A stretch of DNA of 15,012 bases from JBEKDJ01 sp050014415 (GTDB taxonomy: Bacteria > Desulfobacterota > BSN033 > UBA1163): positions 1-15,012 of the forward strand of contig JBEKDJ010000096.1 in the NCBI GenBank assembly GCA_050014415.1. Reading direction: 5' to 3'. Shown here in pieces: positions 7,236 to 13,847 of the stretch; the first letter of the stretch is position 1; every line of letters starts with the position of its first letter. The position numbers and the translations under genes are program-made. The notes beneath the pieces are model-generated. The model saw only the letters and a program-made list of their open reading frames with translations, had not been told where the DNA came from and did not search any database.

Positions 7236-10200
7236 ATGAAACTGAAGTCTTTAGAGGCGATCGGATTCAAATCGTTCGTAGATCGCCTGCAGCTCACTTT
7301 TCAAGAAGGGATTACGACGATCGTAGGCCCCAATGGATGTGGTAAGTCGAACGTCGTGGACGCGGTTCTTTGGGCCATTGGAGAGCGGAGTGCCAAACAC
7401 CTGCGTGGGCGGTTGATGGAAGATGTTATCTTCGGTGGCACAGAGGGCAGGAAACCCCTGGGTATGGCAGAGGTGAACCTGACCTTCGTCAATGACGGAG
7501 GGTTGCCCCCAACGGGATATGAACAGTATAGCGAGATTACCGTCACCCGAAGACTCTATCGATCGGGAGAGAGTGAATACCTTCTGAATAAAGTGCCTTG
7601 CCGATTGCGGGACATCACCGATCTCTTCTTGGATACCGGCATTGGGGTGAATGGTTATTCGATCGTGGAACAGGGTCGCGTGGAGTATCTCATCAATGCC
7701 AATCCCCAAGACCGGCGCTTTTTGATCGAGGAAGCCGCAGGCATCGCCAAATACAAAGAAAGGAAGAGGCTTGCCCTGATGAAGATGGAGGCGACTCAAC
7801 AAAACCTTCTTCGGATTCAGGACATCATCGCAGAGGTGAAGCGACAGATCGTCACTCTCGAACGGCAGGTCAAGCGAGCAGAGGAATATAAGGCGATACG
7901 AAAGGAAGTCAAGGAGATCGACATCCGATTTGCCCTTCAAGAGTACGGTGAGCTTTCGGAGAAGGGAGAGTTGGCCAAAGGGTACTTAAAGGCCCTTCGG
8001 GACAGGGAGATGGAGATCTCTGCCCAAGCGGCGAAGAAAGAGACATCGATGGAAGCGGTGAGGCTCACGGGCATGGCAGAGGAAGAGAAGCTCCGTAGCC
8101 TTCAGCAGGAGGTTTACGAACTAGGCCGTAAAATCCAGAAATCGGAGAATGAAATTGAATTCTTCCGGAGAGAAGGAGAGAGACTTCAGAGACAAGAGAA
8201 CCAGTTCATCGAAGAGATCAAAGAATCCCTGGTGTCTTGGAGAGAAACCAGGAAGGAACGCAAGAGAATAGGGGAGGTTCAAAGGATTCTCGAAAAGGAG
8301 AGCCATGAGAACGAAGAGATATTGAAAGAATGGGAGGCCCTTTTCAATGATTTTAGGACCACTTACCAAGAGCTTTCAGAGGAATTGGAAGCCGAGAAAG
8401 GTAGGTTGATCGACACACTGACTCAGTTGACCTCTCTGAGAAATCGCCACTCCCACCTTGAAGAGAGGAGAGAAGATCTCCAGAAACGGATTCGTTCTCA
8501 TGAGAAAGAATCTGAAGAAGTCCGGACAGGGCTTTTTCGACAGGAAGGGACCTTAGCGAGAAGCGAGGGAGAACGAGAGCACAATCTCTCAAACCGAGCG
8601 CTGCTTCAGGAGGAGAAGGACGGGTGGGAGAGAGAGATAGAGAAATCGAGAGAGATCTTGAGCGAAAAACAGTCGGAGCAATCAGCCATGGAAGAGGCAT
8701 TGAGACAGGACCGTTCACGACACCTCTCTTTGAAGGAACTTCATGAAAATTACGAGGGTTTTGAAAAGGGTGTGAAGTCCATTCTCCTCCGAAAGAGAGA
8801 GGAGCAAGAGAAATGGAAACGGATCTTAGGAGTGGTGGCAGATATCTTGGAACCTGAAACGAAATACGAAGTGCCTTTAGAAGCCATCTTAGGACAGCGA
8901 TTGCAGTACTTGATTGTAGAAAGCGAAGAGGAGGCCGTGGAGGCGATCAATTGCCTCAAGAAAGAGTCGCTTGGCCGAGGGAGTTTCATTCGCATTGGGG
9001 CGCAAGGGAATGGAAATCAAAATCGCTCGATGCAAACCGAACCAGAAGGAAGCCCATCGCCCCTTCTCCAGTTTGTCAAAGTGAAAGAGGGGTTTGCCTC
9101 TATTGCAGAATTTCTGCTTGGAGACATCGGCGTGGTCGATCATTTGGAAGAAGCACTCCGTTGGATAAAGAGAGAGAGGGGTTTTGAAACCCTCGTCACT
9201 TTGGAGGGGGAAGTGGTGGAAAGGTCTGGGGTCATCTCCGGAGGAAGCTTTGATCAAGGTCTCGGTATCTTAGAGAGAAGAAGGGAGATCAGAGAGTTAG
9301 AGCAAAAGATCGGAGCGGCAGAAGAAGTTTGCCGAAAGGCCCATGAAGAGGAAGACCGCCTCCAGCAGGAGATGGTTGAGAGAGAAAGTCAATTAGAGAA
9401 TAAGAAGAAGGAGATTCAGGAAAAAGAGATCGAACTCCTCCATCAGGAAAGGGATCTGGAAGGATTGAGAAAAGAGATCTCGCAATTCCATCAGAGGATG
9501 GAGGTGATTGGATTTGAGGGGAAAGAACTCAGGGAAGAAGAAAGGGATGTAGAAGAGGAGATGAAAGTCGTCCTGGCTCAGATGGAAAGAGAAGAGGCTT
9601 TCAAGCAGGAGAAGGAGGGCGAACTTCAGTCATTTAAGAAGAAGGTTGAGGAGGTGACCGCGGGGACAGAAGAACTGGGAAATAAGATCACGGAGAAGAA
9701 GGTCTACTTGGCCTCCCTCGAGGAGAAACGCAAGGCGATGGAAAGTCAGATACTCAGTCTTTCCGAAGCCCAGCGGACGTCGAAGGAGCAGATATTGAGG
9801 AAAGTAAAAGGGACGAGGGAGTGCAGGCAGGAGAGCACTTCCCTTTTTGAAAGAATCCATCAATCGGAAACGGAGTTGGAATCCTGCCTCGAAAGCCACC
9901 GCCAGAAAGATGAAACTCACACCGTCCAGAAAGAGAAGGTGGATGCCCTTTCAGGTGAGTGGAAGGAAACAGAGGCTTCCTCCAAATACTTACGTCAGGA
10001 ATTAGAGGAGATCAGGCGCAAGGTCCATGAAGAGGAGATTCGAGCTTCAGAGATTGAATTGAAGCTCCAACACCTCCAGGAATCAGTGAGAGACCGATAT
10101 GGCGCATCGCTCTATCCTTCAATCGAAACCGGACCTGGGGGGTTCTCGAAGGAGGAAATGTCAAGGAGGTTGGCAGAGTTGAAGGGGGCCCTCGAAGGGT

Positions 10201-10793
10201 TCGGGGAAGTCAACCTGATGGCTCTTGAGGAATATCAAGAGTTGAAACAGCGCCACGATTTCCTGACGGAGCAACAGACCGATCTTCACCAAGCGCTCGA
10301 TTCGCTCCGAAAGGCGATCATCCGGATCAATCGGACGACGACGAAACGGTTTTTGGAGACCTTTCAACTGGTCAATGAGAGATTCCAAGAGGTCTTCCTA
10401 AGGCTCTTCAAAGGTGGGCAAGCAAGCCTTATCATGCTAGACGAAGCGGACCCGTCTGCCACAGGGATTGATATCATCGCCCAACCCCCGGGGAAGAAGC
10501 TTCAAAATATCGACCTCCTCTCGGGAGGGGAGAAGGCTCTGGTCGCCACCGCGCTGCTCTTTGGGCTCTTCATGATCAGACCCACACCGTTCTGCCTGCT
10601 CGATGAGGTGGATGCGCCTTTAGATGACGCGAACATCAACCGGTTCCTGGAACTGATCAAAGAATTTTCAAAGACCTCTCAGTTTGTCATCATCACCCAC
10701 AACAAGAAGACAATGGAGATTGCCAACACCCTCTACGGGATTACCATGGAGACCCCGGGAGTATCGAAGGTCGTCTCAGTCCGACTAAATTAA
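7236..10793 (+). CDS. smc: Chromosome segregation protein SMC
   Basis: SMC is the 1185-residue ATPase core of bacterial condensin, which works with ScpA and ScpB to extrude loops and compact chromosomes. The N-terminal head has Walker A GPNGCGKSN (residues 31-39). Long coiled-coil arms rich in Glu, Lys, Arg and Gln flank a hinge at about residues 530-680, with GVVADILEP at its start and VVERSGVISGGS at its end. The C-terminal head has the ABC signature LLSGGEKA (1094-1101), Walker B FCLLDEVDAPLDD with the catalytic glutamate at 1124, and the switch histidine in FVIITHNKK. It has full normal length and no frameshift. No scpA or scpB is nearby. The start is fixed by conserved MKLKSLEAIGFKSF and the GAGGA ribosome site. 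Confidence 0.98.
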   Translation: MKLKSLEAIGFKSFVDRLQLTFQEGITTIVGPNGCGKSNVVDAVLWAIGERSAKHLRGRLMEDVIFGGTEGRKPLGMAEVNLTFVNDGGLPPTGYEQYSEITVTRRLYRSGESEYLLNKVPCRLRDITDLFLDTGIGVNGYSIVEQGRVEYLINANPQDRRFLIEEAAGIAKYKERKRLALMKMEATQQNLLRIQDIIAEVKRQIVTLERQVKRAEEYKAIRKEVKEIDIRFALQEYGELSEKGELAKGYLKALRDREMEISAQAAKKETSMEAVRLTGMAEEEKLRSLQQEVYELGRKIQKSENEIEFFRREGERLQRQENQFIEEIKESLVSWRETRKERKRIGEVQRILEKESHENEEILKEWEALFNDFRTTYQELSEELEAEKGRLIDTLTQLTSLRNRHSHLEERREDLQKRIRSHEKESEEVRTGLFRQEGTLARSEGEREHNLSNRALLQEEKDGWEREIEKSREILSEKQSEQSAMEEALRQDRSRHLSLKELHENYEGFEKGVKSILLRKREEQEKWKRILGVVADILEPETKYEVPLEAILGQRLQYLIVESEEEAVEAINCLKKESLGRGSFIRIGAQGNGNQNRSMQTEPEGSPSPLLQFVKVKEGFASIAEFLLGDIGVVDHLEEALRWIKRERGFETLVTLEGEVVERSGVISGGSFDQGLGILERRREIRELEQKIGAAEEVCRKAHEEEDRLQQEMVERESQLENKKKEIQEKEIELLHQERDLEGLRKEISQFHQRMEVIGFEGKELREEERDVEEEMKVVLAQMEREEAFKQEKEGELQSFKKKVEEVTAGTEELGNKITEKKVYLASLEEKRKAMESQILSLSEAQRTSKEQILRKVKGTRECRQESTSLFERIHQSETELESCLESHRQKDETHTVQKEKVDALSGEWKETEASSKYLRQELEEIRRKVHEEEIRASEIELKLQHLQESVRDRYGASLYPSIETGPGGFSKEEMSRRLAELKGALEGFGEVNLMALEEYQELKQRHDFLTEQQTDLHQALDSLRKAIIRINRTTTKRFLETFQLVNERFQEVFLRLFKGGQASLIMLDEADPSATGIDIIAQPPGKKLQNIDLLSGGEKALVATALLFGLFMIRPTPFCLLDEVDAPLDDANINRFLELIKEFSKTSQFVIITHNKKTMEIANTLYGITMETPGVSKVVSVRLN

Positions 10794-11002
10794 CCCTTCC
10801 CATTCTCCCTCCTCTTTGCAGGAGAGGGGAAAGTACGGGTGGAATTCTCTTGTTAGCCTGGATTCCCATGGTAGCGTCTCCTTCGGGGACGGAACCTCCT
10901 CGCCTTCACGCGAGCAGATTATTAGGCTCCTTCGTATCTGAAGAACCCCAAGCACGGGGACCATCTTGTCAAATTATTTTATGAAACAGAAAGGACAAAA
11001 CC
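10794..11002. other. Palindrome-rich spacer between smc and the coiled-coil gene
   Basis: I see no gene here. Small inverted repeats are present: CTCCT/AGGAG around 10813-10828, GTCTCC (10876-10881) with GGGGAC (10885-10890) including one G-U pair, and CTCGC (10899-10903) with GCGAG (10910-10914). None is followed by a T-run, so no terminator is called. AAAGGA at 10990-10995 is the ribosome site of the next gene. Confidence 0.5.
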
Positions 11003-12070
11003 ATGGAAGAAAAGAAATTTCAACCTAAGAAGCTTTCTTTATCGAATACCAAGCAGGAGATGTTGGAGGTTTACAATGCGGTCTTGAAGCAACTGGAAGC
11101 TCAGAGAGAGACCGAGATGAAGCCGGAAAAGAAACTCGAAGAGAAAAAGGCGAAGGAGGTCGTTCAGGTTGCGGAATCTTTATCAACAGAAGGGGTTGCT
11201 AAAGAGATCAGCAATCTGAAGATAGAAGCATCTAAGACGCTTGCCCAGATTTCTGACCGCCTGGAAGAAGAGATTGCTAAGTTTAGAGCCGTTCAGAATG
11301 CCATCGCATTGAAAGAGAGGGAGCTTCAGGAACTTTATGAGATTGAAAAATCGGCTGTAACTCTGGCAGCTTTAATTGAATCTCAAAACCAGAAGCGTGA
11401 GTCATTTGAATCTGAAATGGCTGAAAAGAAGGAGGCTTTAAGCCAGGAGATTGAGGCACTCCGTGCTGAGCGGGAAAAAGAGAAAAATGATTACGAGGGG
11501 GAGATAAAAGAACGAGATATCACGGAAAAAAAGAGGCGCGATCGAGAGAAGGAAGAGTATGAGTATTCCTTTAAAAGGGAGCAAAAACTGTCCAAGGACA
11601 AATTTGAAGATGAGAAAGGGAAATTAGAAAAAGAGGTCCATATTAAAAAAGAACAGATGGAAAGTGAGTTGAGGGAGAGAGAAAAGACGATTGCTGAACG
11701 AGAGGAGGAGTTGAACGAGTTAAAGAAGAGGGTCGGTGGCTTTCCTAAAGAAATGGAAACAGCAATCACTAAGGCCGTGAAAGAAACAACAGAGAAGTTG
11801 AATCTGGAAGCGAAAAATCGAGAAGAGTTGCAGAAGAGGGAATTTATTGGCGAGAGGAATGTTTTCACAACCCGAATCGAATCTCTTGAAAAGATCGTAA
11901 AGGAACAGAATGAACAGATTGCTAAACTCTCTCAACAATTGGAGAAGGCGTATCAACAAGTGCAGGAGATTGCCGTTAAGACCATTGAGGGTTCTTCAAC
12001 CGTCAAGTCCTTTGCCAATCTTCAGCAATGGATCAGCGAACAGACAAGGAAGGCGCCTCAGGAGAAGTAA
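11003..12070 (+). CDS. Coiled-coil protein of unknown function
   Basis: I do not recognise a named family. The 355-residue protein is almost entirely predicted helix, very rich in Glu and Lys, with no signal peptide and no membrane segment. The N-terminus (residues 1-40) is KFQPKKLSLSNTKQEMLEVYNAVLKQLE, a possible short conserved head. Residues about 95-320 form long heptad-type coiled coil with runs such as EKKEALSQEIEALRAEREKEKND. The C-terminus (about 325-355) leaves the coil with a short motif, VKSFANLQQWISEQ. The ribosome site AAAGGA is 7 nt upstream of the ATG. It follows smc but is separated by about 210 nt, so shared function cannot be assumed. Composition resembles SMC arms only because both are coiled coil; it has no ATPase motifs. 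A cytosolic scaffold is a guess. Confidence 0.75.
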   Translation: MEEKKFQPKKLSLSNTKQEMLEVYNAVLKQLEAQRETEMKPEKKLEEKKAKEVVQVAESLSTEGVAKEISNLKIEASKTLAQISDRLEEEIAKFRAVQNAIALKERELQELYEIEKSAVTLAALIESQNQKRESFESEMAEKKEALSQEIEALRAEREKEKNDYEGEIKERDITEKKRRDREKEEYEYSFKREQKLSKDKFEDEKGKLEKEVHIKKEQMESELREREKTIAEREEELNELKKRVGGFPKEMETAITKAVKETTEKLNLEAKNREELQKREFIGERNVFTTRIESLEKIVKEQNEQIAKLSQQLEKAYQQVQEIAVKTIEGSSTVKSFANLQQWISEQTRKAPQEK

Positions 12071-12084
12071 TTTGGGAGGCATTA

Positions 12085-12508
12085 GTGGATAAGTTTGAGA
12101 AACAGGAAGAGAGAATAATCGCAATCCTTGGAACAAAGAAGCTTAATGTGACTAGAAAGACATTGAGCACCTATCTTAAATACCTGAAAAACCATGTTGA
12201 GATCCCGTGTCAACTTACTGGTATTGAAGATTTTGAATGGGAAGAACCTTATGTTTTTGGTTTCGGGAGCAAGAAAGAATATGAGGAATTAAAAAAGACC
12301 CAGCCATCTTATAAAGATAAATTTAGTTTGATTAAACTTGTAGATGAGATTGACGACTATTACGACGGTATTTTTTGTTCATGTCCAGCGTCTATCCGAT
12401 AAGAGGAAATTCGTACTTCCATTAGCAGACTTAAAATCAACTGATAGAAAATCAAAAAATTATCAGTTATTGGATGACTATTCGGTTTGGTTTGTAAACA
12501 ATAGATAA
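12085..12508 (+). pseudogene. Small hypothetical gene broken by a +1 frameshift
   Basis: Two frames join into one plausible protein of about 140 residues. The first part starts at GTG 12085 (GGGAGG at 12074-12079, 5 nt before it; 14 nt after the coiled-coil stop) and reads DKFEKQEERIIAILG, then FEWEEPYVFGFGSKKEYEE and LVDEIDDYYDGIF, before stopping at 12402 in a tail (CSCPASIR) that looks out of frame. Removing one T from the T6 run at 12371-12376 gives DGIFVHVQRLSDKRK and continues through LLDDYSVWFVNNR to TAA 12506-12508. The product is unrecognised, acidic and soluble. The in-frame ATG at 12028 is also possible but overlaps the previous gene. The shift may be a real mutation, a sequencing error or slippage at the homopolymer. 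Confidence 0.6.
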
Positions 12509-12521
12509 TCTTTAAAATTCG

Positions 12522-12932
12522 ATGAGAACAAAGACGTGGGTTTATAGCCCACCGAAGCCCAAAGTACCGGATGCCGTCAAGGTGGAATTAAGGGCAAAGG
12601 CAACAGAAATGATAAACACTGTCCTGAAGCCGGAATACATTAAACCCCCTCCCAAGAATGCGAAGTGGAACTATATTGTTGATCTTTACACCAAATGGCA
12701 TCGTAACTACTTTTATTTCTGTGCCAAATATGCCTGTCCAGGCCCTAATGCAATGTCCCCTTATTTCGAGACGGGGTTTGCTCGCCTGGAATACGCTGGT
12801 GGTATAGGCCGACAGAGCCGGTTCAACCTTTCTTACATGCGCCATACGGGTAGGTGGTGGGAGATTCGACATGGCCTGCTACTTGAGCAATGTTTAGACG
12901 AAATCAGAGAAGGTGGGCTCTTCCACCCCTGA
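12522..12932 (+). CDS. Conserved-looking hypothetical protein, 136 residues
   Basis: I recall similar unnamed bacterial proteins but no function or domain name. The sequence starts MRTKTWVYSPPKPKVPD, has a basic helical segment, then an aromatic-rich core: NYIVDLYTKWHRNYFYFCAKYACPGPN (residues about 46-72) and MRHTGRWWEIRHGLLLEQCLDEIREGGLFHP at the end. Two cysteines (CAKYAC) lie four residues apart, which is not enough to claim metal binding. The density of Trp, Tyr and Phe and the defined ending argue for a real folded protein. It starts 13 nt after the broken gene, without a clear Shine-Dalgarno. No signal peptide or membrane helix is visible. Confidence 0.6.
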   Translation: MRTKTWVYSPPKPKVPDAVKVELRAKATEMINTVLKPEYIKPPPKNAKWNYIVDLYTKWHRNYFYFCAKYACPGPNAMSPYFETGFARLEYAGGIGRQSRFNLSYMRHTGRWWEIRHGLLLEQCLDEIREGGLFHP

Positions 12933-13283
12933 GTTTGTGGTGGTCTTTTAGTGATGCGAAAAACTATATGAAAGTTATCAAGGCACTGGCCCCTAACCCG
13001 TTGTTGGTATGGGCAGTAAAGCATCGTTTGGATAAGGTTAGGGGACCAATTCTTTATTCTTGACCAATAATCCAGACCATGGTGACGTCTGCATCGATTT
13101 CACGAAAACCAGCGAGGGGTTTAAGTTTCCAACTAAGTTGACATTCAAGTTCCGACATTAATGCGCATGTATAAGAAACGGCTTAAGGGTTATGAAGCAA
13201 TTGGCTATACAATTCAAAATGGCAATGAGAAATCTAGTCAGGAGCCTAACCAACACGAATATGTCCAAAGGGAGGACCTTTAA
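12890..13283 (+). pseudogene. Probable decayed gene spread over three frames
   Basis: Three consecutive open segments look like one interrupted protein. Segment 1 (ATG 12890 to TGA 13061-13063) ends with SFSDAKNYMKVIKALAPNPL...HRLDKVRGPI. Segment 2 (open from 13042 to TAA 13159-13161, another frame) reads LFLTNNPDHGDVCIDFTKTS...KFPTKLTFKFRH. Segment 3 (ATG 13161 to TAA 13281-13283, third frame) reads MYKKRLKGYEAIGYTIQNGN... to REDL. The amino-acid texture is protein-like and the segments overlap at the breaks, as expected after small indels. I do not recognise the family, and the true start is unknown; 12890 overlaps the previous gene. Chance short open frames are the alternative. Confidence 0.35.
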
Positions 13284-13487
13284 GATACGGTTCTTCTGTT
13301 CCAGTTTGCCTCCTCACGTTATGAGCTGTAAAGGGTTGGTCTGACGAAAACCTTCAAACCTTGTGTCAGCTTCTTCCTGAACTCTTTACTTCCAAAAATT
13401 TCAAAAAAGGTGTATATTACAACCCGTATTTCACAAATGACAACCCTGATTCTTAGGGCTGATTAATTTTTTCGATAATTAAATTGC
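13284..13487. other. Non-coding stretch without recognisable features
   Basis: No convincing gene was seen on either strand. The DNA is AT-rich towards the right end. ACAACCC occurs twice within about 20 nt (near 13420 and 13439). It lies between the decayed gene and the retron island and may hold the island's left boundary. Confidence 0.4.
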
Positions 13488-13519
13488 TGTGGTATAATAT
13501 GGCTTAATATTATACCACA
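13488..13519. promoter_or_regulatory. Perfect 13-bp palindrome with extended -10 on both strands
   Basis: TGTGGTATAATAT (13488-13500) and its exact reverse complement (13507-13519) flank a 6-nt centre, GGCTTA. Each arm contains TGGTATAAT, a consensus extended -10 (TGnTATAAT), so promoters could fire in both directions. No good -35 is seen, which extended -10 promoters can tolerate. The same palindrome could be an operator or a mobile-element end. The repeat is certain; the function is inference. Confidence 0.45.
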
Positions 13520-13550
13520 AAAAGGGCGGTTGCTGACCCATTTAGGCCTC

Positions 13551-13588
13551 AAAAATGACCTTTGAAGGGCCTGAAAGGTCTGGTTTTT
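13551..13588. terminator. Terminator-like hairpin upstream of the retron RNA
   Basis: GACCTTT (13557-13563) pairs with AAAGGTC (13574-13580) around a 10-nt loop. AAAAA on the left and TTTTT on the right (13584-13588) give it a bidirectional terminator look. It could insulate the island from upstream transcription, or belong to the 5' part of the retron transcript. Confidence 0.4.
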
Positions 13589-13607
13589 AGGATAAACATC
13601 GCAGTAG

Positions 13608-13613
13608 TATAAA
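13608..13613 (+). promoter_or_regulatory. Possible -10 box for the retron RNA
   Basis: TATAAA lies so that transcription would begin near 13619-13622, exactly where the outermost stem of the proposed RNA starts. No convincing -35 is visible, so this is weak. Confidence 0.3.
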
Positions 13614-13622
13614 AAGTAATGG

Positions 13623-13845
13623 TAGGTTTTGTGACATGAACAATTGAATTGGAGAGAGAGGTCGTTTGCAGCAAGGAATTCATTTTTGCCGCTGATCCAG
13701 CGGTGATTGTTGTGAAGGGCAGCTCTACGCTCACGGGGTGACGTGCATCGTCCGCGATTGACGTGTGCCCCACGTGCCTGAGGAAAGCGAAATTCAGCTG
13801 CGGGCGGCCTCCTCTCGCTAAAGCGTGATTGATGCAGACAACCTA
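13623..13845 (+). ncRNA. Candidate retron msr-msd RNA
   Basis: This stretch ends 2 nt before the RT start and folds into a long stem. Core: 13654-13672 (GAGAGAGGTCGTTTGCAGC) pairs with 13797-13816 over 19 base pairs with one bulged C; four of these are G-U, which exist only in a + strand transcript. The core extends outward (13649-13652 with 13818-13821) and inward (13676-13687 with 13783-13795, with small bulges). An imperfect outer stem joins 13623-13642 to 13826-13845. Enclosed are hairpin CCGCTG-ATC-CAGCGG (13689-13703) and a longer hairpin at 13732-13776 tipped by ATCG-TCCG-CGAT. In retrons the outer repeats (a1/a2) bring msr and msd together, and the branching guanosine follows a1. The core or outer stem would be a1/a2, and 13732-13776 fits an msd hairpin. 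Exact ends and the branch G are not determined. Confidence 0.6.
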
Positions 13846-13847
13846 AG

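Noticed and set aside
10876..10914. Terminator for smc
   Set aside because: The small hairpins there are not followed by a T-run.
13341..13475. Minus-strand segment reading FGSKEFRKKLTQGLKVFVRPTL
   Set aside because: It is protein-like for about 40 residues but has no start codon and no recognised family; too short to call, although an insertion-sequence remnant is possible.
13549..13773. 74-codon minus-strand frame
   Set aside because: It lies over the proposed retron RNA, has no recognisable protein character, and has no ribosome site I could identify.
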